Shown here one piece after another: positions 8,107 through 16,260 of a stretch of DNA of 64,000 bases. The stretch comes from JACTOJ01 sp032335695 (GTDB lineage: Bacteria; Bacillota; Clostridia; Clostridiales; Clostridiaceae), in NCBI RefSeq assembly GCF_032335695.1, contig NZ_JACTOJ010000001.1:1-64000 (forward strand), written 5' to 3'. Every line of letters starts with the position of its first letter. Position 1 is the first letter of the stretch. A model generated the notes under the pieces. The model was not told the DNA's origin and did no database searches. It saw only the letters and a program-made list of their open reading frames with translations. Position numbers and translations under genes: made by a program.

Positions 8107-9231
8107 ATGAAGATTTCAAAGAAGGATGCGTTGCAATGGTTTGAATTTTTTTCAATATTGCCAGAGGACGAGGAAGTTATGACAAAGCAGCAAGAAATCA
8201 TTTATGCTACCTTTGCGCAAATTGAGGCGGCCATTGATGATAGAAATGATAGGCTAATGTCAGAAATTAAAGGCTTAAAAACCTTAGAGAATAGAACTTT
8301 TTTTGTGGGAAATGAAAGCAAATTCGCAAAAGGATGTCGTTCTTGCTTACTTGGAACTGGATTGAGTGCAATTAGGAAAACAAATAAATGTAACTTACAG
8401 TGTAAGTTTTGCTATAATTATGGAGAACTAGAGGATATTGCTCCTATTGGCGAAGGCATGTGGGAAATCGGAGGCACAAAATTTTATGAAAAAGATATTG
8501 ATTTACTCCTTTCTATCCACCAGAAACCAACTGGTATTTCCTATGTTTATTTAGAGCCATTCATGGAAATTGAAAAATACTATTCAATTATAAAGAAATT
8601 TAGTGCTGCAGGAATTCATCAGCATCTATACACAAATGGCACCTTAGCTACTGAGGACACCTTGAAAGCATTAGGTGAAGCTGGTCTTGATGAGCTGCGT
8701 TTCAATCTGGGCGCTTCCAATTGTTCAGACAAAGTTATTAAGAATATTGGGATAGCCAAAAAATATATTAAAAATGTGGGTATTGAAACTCCAATGACTC
8801 CAGAGTTTTTTGAAGTATTTTTTAAGAAAAAGCAAGAGATTTTAGATACGAAGCTGGATTTTATAAATTGTGCAGAATTACATCTAAATGAGAATAATAT
8901 AAACAATTACTATGGAGAGAACATGTATATTTCCAGACAGGGCTACATATCTCCTATTTGGAGCAGGGAATTAACTTTGAAATTTATGAAGATAGCTGAT
9001 GAAGAAAACTGGGATTTAGCGGTTCATGATTGCTCAAACCATACAAAATTTGCTAGAGGCTTGAATCTGAGCAGTAAAGAAGGCAAGTGGTTTGGAGCCA
9101 GTGATTATGCCTGTGAGTTCTCAAGGATGCCCTACGAAGTGTTTTTACCAATACTGCACGATGACAATTTTAAATTTTTAAATGAAGAAGAATTGCCTGC
9201 TGGCTATAAAGCAGGTGAGTTGATTTTTTAG
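8107..9231 (+). CDS. Radical SAM protein
   Basis: The 374-residue protein has a radical SAM cluster motif CNLQCKFC (CxxxCxxC) near residue 98, which binds the [4Fe-4S] cluster that cleaves S-adenosylmethionine. A preceding Cys pair (GCRSCLLGTG) lies near residue 78. Later segments such as YVYLEPFMEIE, HLYTNGTLA and ELRFNLGASN follow the usual TIM-barrel order. Additional Cys residues occur at CAELHLNE, DCSNHTKF and YACEFSRM near the C terminus, which could hold a second cluster, though no clean SPASM pattern is seen. The start has a strong AGGAGG site. It sits between the SHOCT operon and the lanthipeptide locus and is separated from the latter by a hairpin and 520 bases. Substrate unknown. 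Confidence 0.85.
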   Translation: MKISKKDALQWFEFFSILPEDEEVMTKQQEIIYATFAQIEAAIDDRNDRLMSEIKGLKTLENRTFFVGNESKFAKGCRSCLLGTGLSAIRKTNKCNLQCKFCYNYGELEDIAPIGEGMWEIGGTKFYEKDIDLLLSIHQKPTGISYVYLEPFMEIEKYYSIIKKFSAAGIHQHLYTNGTLATEDTLKALGEAGLDELRFNLGASNCSDKVIKNIGIAKKYIKNVGIETPMTPEFFEVFFKKKQEILDTKLDFINCAELHLNENNINNYYGENMYISRQGYISPIWSRELTLKFMKIADEENWDLAVHDCSNHTKFARGLNLSSKEGKWFGASDYACEFSRMPYEVFLPILHDDNFKFLNEEELPAGYKAGELIF

Positions 9232-9752
9232 AAAAATTTTACAGCTTAGTTTTTTAAGTCTAGAAATATTTTTATGAGGAAGCACAAAATGCTTTTATAA
9301 AAATAGAATCTATGATGCAGACAAGGATTAAGAAAAAAGTAATTAAATTGTAAGATAAAAAAATAGAACTTTATACAATTGAGGACATGGGAGTGAAAAC
9401 TTACATGTCCTTTCTTTACATAATAAAAAGCCTTTTATAATATATATTTTATTAGTGCTAATTTTCTTTTATGATTAGTAGGGCAATAAGGATAATAAAT
9501 AGACATAAATCTATTCATTTCTATTACTTTTATTATGTTATTTTAATTTATATTGTTTAAAAATAAATATAAATGTCACTTGGTAAATTAATCTGAAATA
9601 ATTAAAATATTTAATTAAAATACAAAATATGGTAATATATATGCGTAAATATATTATTTAACATAAAAGTATAAAAATAACATATAAATATACTTTTATA
9701 ATTACGATAATCAATCTATTTACAGAAATATTTACGGAAAGGGTGAAGAGAA
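9232..9752. other. Long AT-rich intergenic region upstream of lanA
   Basis: This 521-base gap contains a hairpin AGGACATG (9382-9389)/CATGTCCT (9404-9411), probably a weak terminator for the radical SAM gene. An inverted repeat follows at 9664-9698. I looked for a second precursor peptide with a GG leader and Cys-rich tail on both strands and saw none. Confidence 0.5.
9664..9698. promoter_or_regulatory. Inverted repeat upstream of lanA (candidate operator)
   Basis: Perfect 10-bp arms TAAAAGTATA (9664-9673) and TATACTTTTA (9689-9698) lie 15 bases apart, 55 bases before the lanA start. They could bind a dimeric regulator; none is encoded in the locus. Confidence 0.45.
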
Positions 9753-9947
9753 ATGGATATGAAATCAAACAATGTAATTGGAAGCTTGGTTGAAGAACTA
9801 CAGGAGCAAGACATGAATAAAATAGCTGGAGGGATGGCAAACTCAAGCTGGGGACATTCACAAGAGCAAGCTAGGGAAGCTACTGTAGCAGGACCAGGAG
9901 CATTCTGTACTTTATCAGCCGAATGCAATTTATCTGTATCATGCTAA
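9753..9947 (+). CDS. lanA: Class II lanthipeptide precursor, mersacidin/lacticin-3147-A1-like
   Basis: The 64-residue precursor has a leader ending in a double-glycine site (LVEELQEQDMNKIAGG, residues 12-27), as in mersacidin/lichenicidin-type leaders. The 37-residue core has three Cys (core 25, 31, 37), six Ser and two Thr. It contains FCTLSAEC, close to the CTLTxEC ring of mersacidin, plantaricin C, haloduracin-alpha and lacticin 3147 A1, which binds lipid II. By analogy, Thr26-Cys31 would enclose Glu30. Thr17-Cys25 has the 8-residue spacing of mersacidin Thr4-Cys12, and Ser28 or Ser34 may pair with Cys37. The ring pattern is inferred. An AAGGGTGA ribosome site precedes the ATG. LanM and LanT follow directly, which fixes the assignment. 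Confidence 0.92.
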   Translation: MDMKSNNVIGSLVEELQEQDMNKIAGGMANSSWGHSQEQAREATVAGPGAFCTLSAECNLSVSC

Positions 9948-9967
9948 ATTACTAATTAAATTTCAAG

Positions 9968-10038
9968 AGAAGTCATTTTTAAATACTAAAAATGACTTCT
10001 TCATGAAGTTTAAATTAAAGTTGATTTAATTTAAACTT
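9968..10038 (+). promoter_or_regulatory. Two tandem hairpins between lanA and lanM (attenuator/mRNA stabiliser)
   Basis: The first hairpin pairs GAAGTCATTTTTA (9969-9981) with TAAAAATGACTTC (9987-9999). The second is a perfect 14-bp stem, AAGTTTAAATTAAA (10006-10019) with TTTAATTTAAACTT (10025-10038), and runs into TTTT. Placed just after the precursor stop, they probably allow limited read-through to lanM, so peptide exceeds enzyme. Confidence 0.7.
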
Positions 10039-10104
10039 TTCATATATAAAACTGTGTATTTACAATCAATTTTTTAGAAATATATCTAGTTGGGAGAAGT
10101 GATG

Positions 10105-13100
10105 ATGACAAAAGAAACTATAAATTTAAATTGTAAGCGTAGTAAAAATATTTTAAGATGGAGAAGTTATTTTCAAGAAGTATCCAATGACGCTGAATTT
10201 GAAGAAGTAATAAATAAAATTTCAAAAATTGATTTAACAGTAATGAATTTATCACGTAGTTTAATGAGCGAAAAAAAGGATGATGAGATTGAAAATATAA
10301 TAGAAAAAGTTAAATATGATAATAAAATAAATGAACTAATAGTTAAGCATAAAAAAGATTTTTTTCAAAATCCATTTGCTAATTATTCACTACCAATTAT
10401 AACGTATTATTTTTCAGATAAAATTAATGAGTTAAATGATAAGAATTTTATAAAAAACTCAGAAGATTTAATCATGAGCATAATAATTCAAGTATCTCAA
10501 AATATATATTCAATGACATATAAAATTATGGTATTAGAAGTAAATGCTTGCAGAGAAAATGGTTTATTAGTGGGGGATTCCTCAGAAAATAGATATAAAT
10601 ATTTTTGTGAGACGTTACTTTTAGATAGTAATTATTTAAAAGCGATATACTACAAATACATTGCGTTAACAAAATTAGTTATTTTAAAGACAAGAGAAAC
10701 TATTAATTATATTTTTGAAATTATAGAAAAAACTAAGAGTAACATTATGGATATTGAAAATAATGTTTGCCAAGGAATTAAACTTGGTAAATTAACTAAT
10801 ATATTTATTGGACTTGGAGACTCACATTGTCAGGGGAAGACTGTAGTTACATTGAATTTTGAAGAAAAAGCAATTATATATAAACCACACTCGTTAGGCA
10901 TGGTTAGTAGCTTTTATAAATTAATTGAATGGTTTAATTCCAAAAAAATTTGTGACTTTTTGCAATTAAAATCTCCAAAATCATATTCAATAGATTCTAT
11001 TAATGGTTGGATGGAGATGGTAGACTATAATGAATGTTTAAGTTTTAATCATGTGAGAAGCTTTTATATTCGCATGGGACAACTACTTTGTATCTTGTAT
11101 TCAATAAATGCTACTGACTTTCATTTCGAAAATCTTATAGCATGTGGAGAATTTCCAATATTAATTGATTTAGAAACATTGATGAGAGCTGAAGTGTTGG
11201 ACGGATTTGAAGGCGCAATAAATAAAATTGTCAGAATTTTAGATAAATCTGTGGCTAGTATGCATTTTTTACCTACTCATGTTGTAAATGGAGATTTCTT
11301 ATATGAATTGGGTGGATTAGGAGCAGCTAAAGCACAAAAAAATCCATATAAATCAGATTTTATAATAAATAGTAATAGTGATTTCATAAAAGTTGTACGT
11401 AATTATGGAACTTCATTACCTGAAAAAAATAACCCAATTATTGGAGGAGAAATTATATCTTCTGAAAAGTTTATACAGGATTTAAAAAAAGGTTTTATTG
11501 AAGTTTATAAATGGATTGCAACAAATAAAGATATGTATAAGAGGAAAATTGTTGAATTGTTTGCTAATGTAGAATGTCGTTATATACCAAAATCCACTTC
11601 TTTGTACGGAAGATTGCTTAGATCTAGTTATCATCCAGAAGTTGCTTCAAGTGAAATAGATCGCAATATACTACTTAGAAGAATCTCATTATCCGTATTT
11701 AATAAAGAACATAATTTTATATTGACACATGAGTATGAAGATCTAATAAATGGTGATATACCGTATTTTTATACATTTACAAATAGTACTTTTCTTTATG
11801 ATTCTAAAAATAGAATGGTTAAGAATTTTAAATTTTCCACATCTCCTTTAGAGAATGCAATAAATAAAATTTCTGATTTTTGTGAAAATGATTTAAGGTT
11901 GCAGCTTTCAATTATTGATTTTTGTTATCTATATACTAAAGTTGATGACTTAGAAAACTACAGGCAAAAAGCTTTTAAAAACGGCTTTGAAGAAATTCCT
12001 TTGAATTATAGTATTGATAGTGATTCATATCTTAATGTTGCTAGAGAAATTGGATTAAGAATACTGGAAAGAAGTATTAAAGGCAATAAGAATGGTGTAA
12101 TTGATAGAAGTTGGATTGGTCCTATAATAATTGGTAAAGATGAAGCATATACTAATATTTCAAATATAGGAATGGATTTATATAGAGGAAATAGTGGATT
12201 AGCCTTTGTATTTGCATCTTTGTCATATGTAACAAAAGAAAAAGTATATAGAACTGCTGCTATAGAAGCTTTAGAGCCTATTAATGCGTTTATAAATGAA
12301 CTATATTCTGAGAATATAAAAAAAATAAATATCAGTGTTGGAGCTTTTAATGGATTAAGTGGTATGATTTATTCTATGTTTTATACAGGAAAGCTCCTAA
12401 ATATACCTTCTTATATGGATAAAGCAGTGGATTTTATAAATTTTATATTTTTAGAAAACGTGGAATATGATACTGTAAATCTTGATTTTGTTTCAGGTTT
12501 GTCTGGATTTTTAAGTGTTATTTTATCAATACATAATTCTATAGATGATAAAGGTAAAGAACAATTATTACTTAAAGCAGCACAAGCAATTTATAACGAT
12601 ATTAAACAGAATATTGAAAATGATTCAGAATTAAAGTTTGGTTGCAGCGGATATACCGGCTTTGGGCATGGAACATCAGGAATAATAGCTAGTATTATTC
12701 ATTTGTATAAAATTACTAAAGATGAAAGTATTATCGATTTAGTTAAAAAGCTGTTGAATTATGAAAGATTGTTATACAGCGCTAAGGATAGAAACTGGTA
12801 TATAAACGCTAACAAAGAAAAATTTTCTTTTGGGTGGTGTCATGGAGCTCCTGGAATATTACTTTCTAGATTGATACTTAAGAAATCAGGCTATTATGAT
12901 GACTGTATAGATAATGAAATTGATGTAGCAATAGAAATGACTGAAGATAAGGGATTTGGGAATAATTGCACTTTTTGTCATGGAGATTTAGGAAACATAA
13001 ATATATTATCTTTTGCAGCAAAAGTTTTAGACGATAAAGTCTTATATGAAAGATGTAATTATAATTTTTCATGTTTGTTTAAAAATTATATAGAAAAAGA

Positions 13101-13227
13101 ATGGAATAAGCCTATATTAGGTGATGCTGAAGTTTATGCCTTACTTGTGGGAATGGGAGGATATTGCTATTCTCTAATTCAACAGATAACGGATAATACT
13201 CTGCCTCAAGTTCTTTGGTTAGATTAA
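10105..13227 (+). CDS. lanM: Class II lanthipeptide synthetase LanM
   Basis: The 1040-residue bifunctional enzyme dehydrates Ser/Thr by phosphorylation and elimination, then adds Cys thiols to form (methyl)lanthionine rings. The N-terminal kinase-like dehydratase (DUF4135, about 1-620) has DFHFENLI and LIDLETL, matching the catalytic Asp, His, Asn and Asp of LanM dehydratases. The C-terminal LanC-like cyclase (about 680-1040) has GFGHGTSGI, then the zinc ligands in FGWCHGAPGI and CTFCHGDLGN. Length is normal (900-1100). ATG 10105 is chosen with GGGAG about 8 bases upstream; ATG 10102 or TTG 10090 are possible. LanT starts 36 bases after the stop. Its adjacent substrate is the peptide at 9753. 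Confidence 0.95.
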   Translation: MTKETINLNCKRSKNILRWRSYFQEVSNDAEFEEVINKISKIDLTVMNLSRSLMSEKKDDEIENIIEKVKYDNKINELIVKHKKDFFQNPFANYSLPIITYYFSDKINELNDKNFIKNSEDLIMSIIIQVSQNIYSMTYKIMVLEVNACRENGLLVGDSSENRYKYFCETLLLDSNYLKAIYYKYIALTKLVILKTRETINYIFEIIEKTKSNIMDIENNVCQGIKLGKLTNIFIGLGDSHCQGKTVVTLNFEEKAIIYKPHSLGMVSSFYKLIEWFNSKKICDFLQLKSPKSYSIDSINGWMEMVDYNECLSFNHVRSFYIRMGQLLCILYSINATDFHFENLIACGEFPILIDLETLMRAEVLDGFEGAINKIVRILDKSVASMHFLPTHVVNGDFLYELGGLGAAKAQKNPYKSDFIINSNSDFIKVVRNYGTSLPEKNNPIIGGEIISSEKFIQDLKKGFIEVYKWIATNKDMYKRKIVELFANVECRYIPKSTSLYGRLLRSSYHPEVASSEIDRNILLRRISLSVFNKEHNFILTHEYEDLINGDIPYFYTFTNSTFLYDSKNRMVKNFKFSTSPLENAINKISDFCENDLRLQLSIIDFCYLYTKVDDLENYRQKAFKNGFEEIPLNYSIDSDSYLNVAREIGLRILERSIKGNKNGVIDRSWIGPIIIGKDEAYTNISNIGMDLYRGNSGLAFVFASLSYVTKEKVYRTAAIEALEPINAFINELYSENIKKINISVGAFNGLSGMIYSMFYTGKLLNIPSYMDKAVDFINFIFLENVEYDTVNLDFVSGLSGFLSVILSIHNSIDDKGKEQLLLKAAQAIYNDIKQNIENDSELKFGCSGYTGFGHGTSGIIASIIHLYKITKDESIIDLVKKLLNYERLLYSAKDRNWYINANKEKFSFGWCHGAPGILLSRLILKKSGYYDDCIDNEIDVAIEMTEDKGFGNNCTFCHGDLGNINILSFAAKVLDDKVLYERCNYNFSCLFKNYIEKEWNKPILGDAEVYALLVGMGGYCYSLIQQITDNTLPQVLWLD

Positions 13228-13263
13228 GTTTTAATAGAAAATTATTTAAGCAAGGTAATGATC

Positions 13264-15408
13264 ATGAAAATATATAAATTTTATAAGAAAAAAGTTCCTT
13301 TTGTCCAGCAAATTCAGTCTACTGAATGCGGTATATGCTGTATATCAATGGTTGCTAAATATTATGGTGCGAATTATACAATAAATGAATTAAGAGAATA
13401 TATTGATGTAGGAAGAAATGGAGTCACGCTAAAGCAGTTAAAGGATACCCTTAAGGAATTAAAATTTGATGCCAGAGGCTTTAAATGTGATATTAAAGCT
13501 TTATTACTAATTAAGCTTCCAGCAATAATTTTTTGGGATAACAAACATTTTGTGATTTTAGAAAAAATTAAAAAAAGTAAATTTACAATAGTAGACCCAG
13601 CTTTTGGCAGGAGAATATTAGATAATGAAGTATTTACAAAATACTATTCAGGAGTTGTATTAACGGTAGAACCTAATGAAAATTTTAAAAAAAGAAAAGC
13701 TCAACATAATGACTTAATAGATTTTAAGCAGCTTTTAGTAAAAAATAAGTTTACTATAGCAAAAATAGTTTTGGTTTCAGTATTTAGCTACATTACATCT
13801 ATTAGTATACCAATCATTATCCAAAAAATAATTGATAAAGCTGTTTATTTAAGTAAAACTTTGGATGTGGATATATATATAATCTTTTTAGTATTTCTAA
13901 TAATAATCAACTCTCTTTTTAGTTATATAAAAAATAATTTTATTCTCAAATACAGGATTAATTTAGATGCTCAGTTAAATGGAGGTATGTTTCATAGGTT
14001 GCTGAAAGTTCCATATGAATTTTTTGATAAACGGCCTAAAAGCAGCATTTTATTGTCTTTGAATAGTTGCAATGTTGTCAGAGAAACATTAGCTGAGAAA
14101 ATTATAAATTGGTTTATTGATATTGGAGCTTGTTTATTCATTGCAATATATTTGGCAAACATATCAGAAAAGCTAACAATGATATTGCTATTATTAATGC
14201 TTGTAAATTTGATAACTATATATTTCTTTAGACCTTATATTCAAGAATATAATACTAACGTTATAAATGAACAAAGTAATTTGCAGGGGATACAAGTTGA
14301 GACTCTTTACTCTATGCTTGGAATTAAGATGAGTGCAATAGAAAATGAGATACAAGAAACCTGGAAGGATAAATATGAAATATATATATCTAAATTTAAA
14401 ACAAATGAAAAATTCAAAAATTTTATAAATGCTATTTCCTTGTTTATTAGTACACTATCTCCATTTTGTATTTTGGTTATAAGTATTTTTTTCTATTCAC
14501 AAAAGTTAATAAGTATAGGTAAAGTAATATCATATTATTCCTTAAGTAATTCTTTTTTCTCAGTAGCCTCAAATATAATAGCTAATTGGAATTCATTTGT
14601 TATAACAAAGACATATTTAGAAAGAATGAATGATATTTTTCAAACGAAAGTAGAGGAAGATATTGTTAATGATAAACCATTAGATATAGATGGAGATATA
14701 AGGCTAGAGAATGTTTCTTTTGCTTTTTCAAAAGGAGCTGAACAAGTTTTAAAAAATATAAATTTACATATTCATAAAAATACAAGTGTAGCTATCGTGG
14801 GTTTGTCAGGTTCTGGAAAAAGCACTTTGGCAAAAATAATTGCTGGATTATATGAACCCTATGAAGGTGAAATTTTTTATAATAATATTAATATGAAAAA
14901 AATAAATAAAAAGGATTTACGAAAACAAATGGGAATTGTACCACAGGACATTTCCTTATTTAATAAGTCTATTTACGATAATATTACACTAAATAATAAA
15001 AAAATAAGTTTTCAGGCAGTAACCAATGCCGCTAAAATTGCAAATATTTCTGAAGAAATTGAAAAAATGCCAATGCAGTACAATACTTTAGTATCTGAAA
15101 TGGGAGTGAATCTATCGGGAGGTCAACGTCAAAGAATAGCATTGGCCAGGGCAATAATTAACAATCCGAAGATAATACTTTTAGATGAAGCAACCAGTTC
15201 CTTAGATTCAATAAATGAGAAAATCATTTCGGATTATTTTACAGAAAACTGCTGTACAAAAATAATAATTGCTCATAGGCTTTCCACAATAAAAGATGCA
15301 GATGAGATTATAGTCATGAAAAATGGTGAGATTGTTGAGAAAGGGAAGCATGACTATCTAATGGCAATAAAAGGACACTATTATAGCTTATACTCATCAA
15401 CCATATAA
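13264..15408 (+). CDS. lanT: LanT: peptidase C39-containing ABC exporter for the lanthipeptide
   Basis: The 714-residue bifunctional exporter cleaves the leader after the double glycine and secretes the mature peptide. The C39 peptidase occupies about 1-135: catalytic Cys in QSTECGICCIS, His in NKHFVILEKI, Asp in FTIVDPAFG. Transmembrane segments span about 160-430. The ATPase domain has Walker A GLSGSGKST, signature LSGGQRQR, Walker B IILLDEAT and an H-loop His in IIAHRLST. ATG 13264 has AAGG 8 bases upstream; ATG 13258 is too close. It follows lanM closely. No separate LanP protease or LanFEG immunity transporter is present. Confidence 0.95.
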   Translation: MKIYKFYKKKVPFVQQIQSTECGICCISMVAKYYGANYTINELREYIDVGRNGVTLKQLKDTLKELKFDARGFKCDIKALLLIKLPAIIFWDNKHFVILEKIKKSKFTIVDPAFGRRILDNEVFTKYYSGVVLTVEPNENFKKRKAQHNDLIDFKQLLVKNKFTIAKIVLVSVFSYITSISIPIIIQKIIDKAVYLSKTLDVDIYIIFLVFLIIINSLFSYIKNNFILKYRINLDAQLNGGMFHRLLKVPYEFFDKRPKSSILLSLNSCNVVRETLAEKIINWFIDIGACLFIAIYLANISEKLTMILLLLMLVNLITIYFFRPYIQEYNTNVINEQSNLQGIQVETLYSMLGIKMSAIENEIQETWKDKYEIYISKFKTNEKFKNFINAISLFISTLSPFCILVISIFFYSQKLISIGKVISYYSLSNSFFSVASNIIANWNSFVITKTYLERMNDIFQTKVEEDIVNDKPLDIDGDIRLENVSFAFSKGAEQVLKNINLHIHKNTSVAIVGLSGSGKSTLAKIIAGLYEPYEGEIFYNNINMKKINKKDLRKQMGIVPQDISLFNKSIYDNITLNNKKISFQAVTNAAKIANISEEIEKMPMQYNTLVSEMGVNLSGGQRQRIALARAIINNPKIILLDEATSSLDSINEKIISDYFTENCCTKIIIAHRLSTIKDADEIIVMKNGEIVEKGKHDYLMAIKGHYYSLYSSTI

Positions 15409-15449
15409 AAAATAATTCTTTACTCCTTTGAGTTTAGAATTTATTTTTT
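15407..15449 (+). terminator. Probable terminator after lanT
   Basis: An imperfect stem AAAATAATTCT...AGAATTTATTTT with inner ACTC/GAGT pairing ends in a T-tract just after the lanT stop. Confidence 0.6.
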
Positions 15450-15569
15450 TATGAAAAAGTTTACTAAACCATATTGACTAAAGTTAAAAATACAATTAAA
15501 ATAAACTTATTAAATGACATTTAAAAAGTATTTTAAAAATCGAGGAATCCTAGAGAAAGGATGAAAAAT

Positions 15570-16193
15570 ATGATTATTAAAAACGTTACAGACAAAGAGT
15601 TTAAAAAGTATGGACAAGTATTAAAAAACTATGATTGTAAAGAAATAATTGAAAAAATGAAAAATACTCCACTGCCGGAAGAAGTAATATACGAGCCATC
15701 AATTAAAGAGCTTGAAGAGCTAAGTATTGCTAAGGAATTGCAAGATAGGGAATATGGAGAACTGCCAATTCAAATAGGTTATTGTAATGGTAACAATTAT
15801 TCTTTGAATGCAGTTGAATATCATCGCTCCTCTGAAATTAATATAGCAGTAACTGATCTTATATTGCTTATAGGCAGCCAGCAAGATATTGAAGAGGACT
15901 ACTTCTATGATACCTCTAAAATTGAAGCTTTTAAGGTTCCTGCTGGAACTATAATCGAGGTTTATGCTACTACACTTCATTATGCACCATGTAATGTGAA
16001 TGAAGAAGGCTTTAAATGTGTTGTAGTTTTGCCTAGGGATACAAATTTACCTTTAGATAATAAAACCGCAAAAATTGGAGAAGATGCTTTACTTTTTGCT
16101 AAAAATAAATGGTTAATTGGTCACAAGGATACAGATTTAGTACAGCAGGGAGCATTTATAGGTCTAGTTGGAGAAAATATCTCAATAAAATAA
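15570..16193 (+). CDS. DUF4867 family (cupin-like) protein
   Basis: The 207-residue protein has the pattern of DUF4867: IQIGYCNGNNYSLNAVEYH, then AVTDLILLIGSQQDIE, then a cupin-like FKVPAGTIIEVYATTLHYAP and VVVLPRDTN. The conserved acidic and His residues suggest a metal-binding beta barrel. Proteins of this family often sit beside L-fucose/L-arabinose isomerase-like genes, as here, and may act as sugar mutarotase- or isomerase-like partners. ATG 15570 is preferred because AAAGG sits directly against ATG 15561. It is separated from lanT by a terminator, so it is not part of the lanthipeptide locus. Function unproven. Confidence 0.75.
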   Translation: MIIKNVTDKEFKKYGQVLKNYDCKEIIEKMKNTPLPEEVIYEPSIKELEELSIAKELQDREYGELPIQIGYCNGNNYSLNAVEYHRSSEINIAVTDLILLIGSQQDIEEDYFYDTSKIEAFKVPAGTIIEVYATTLHYAPCNVNEEGFKCVVVLPRDTNLPLDNKTAKIGEDALLFAKNKWLIGHKDTDLVQQGAFIGLVGENISIK

Positions 16194-16260
16194 ACTATAA
16201 AAAGTGCATTAATAATGTAAACGAATTATATAAAAATATAATATGATGGAGGAAATTACA

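Noticed and set aside
8107..9231. Radical SAM protein as a lanthipeptide tailoring enzyme
   Set aside because: It is separated by a hairpin and 520 bases and has its own promoter-like leader, so the sequence gives no reason to link it to the lanthipeptide.
9240..9752. Possible second lanthipeptide precursor upstream of lanA
   Set aside because: No frame with a GG-type leader and Cys-rich core was found on either strand; the region is AT-rich and non-coding.
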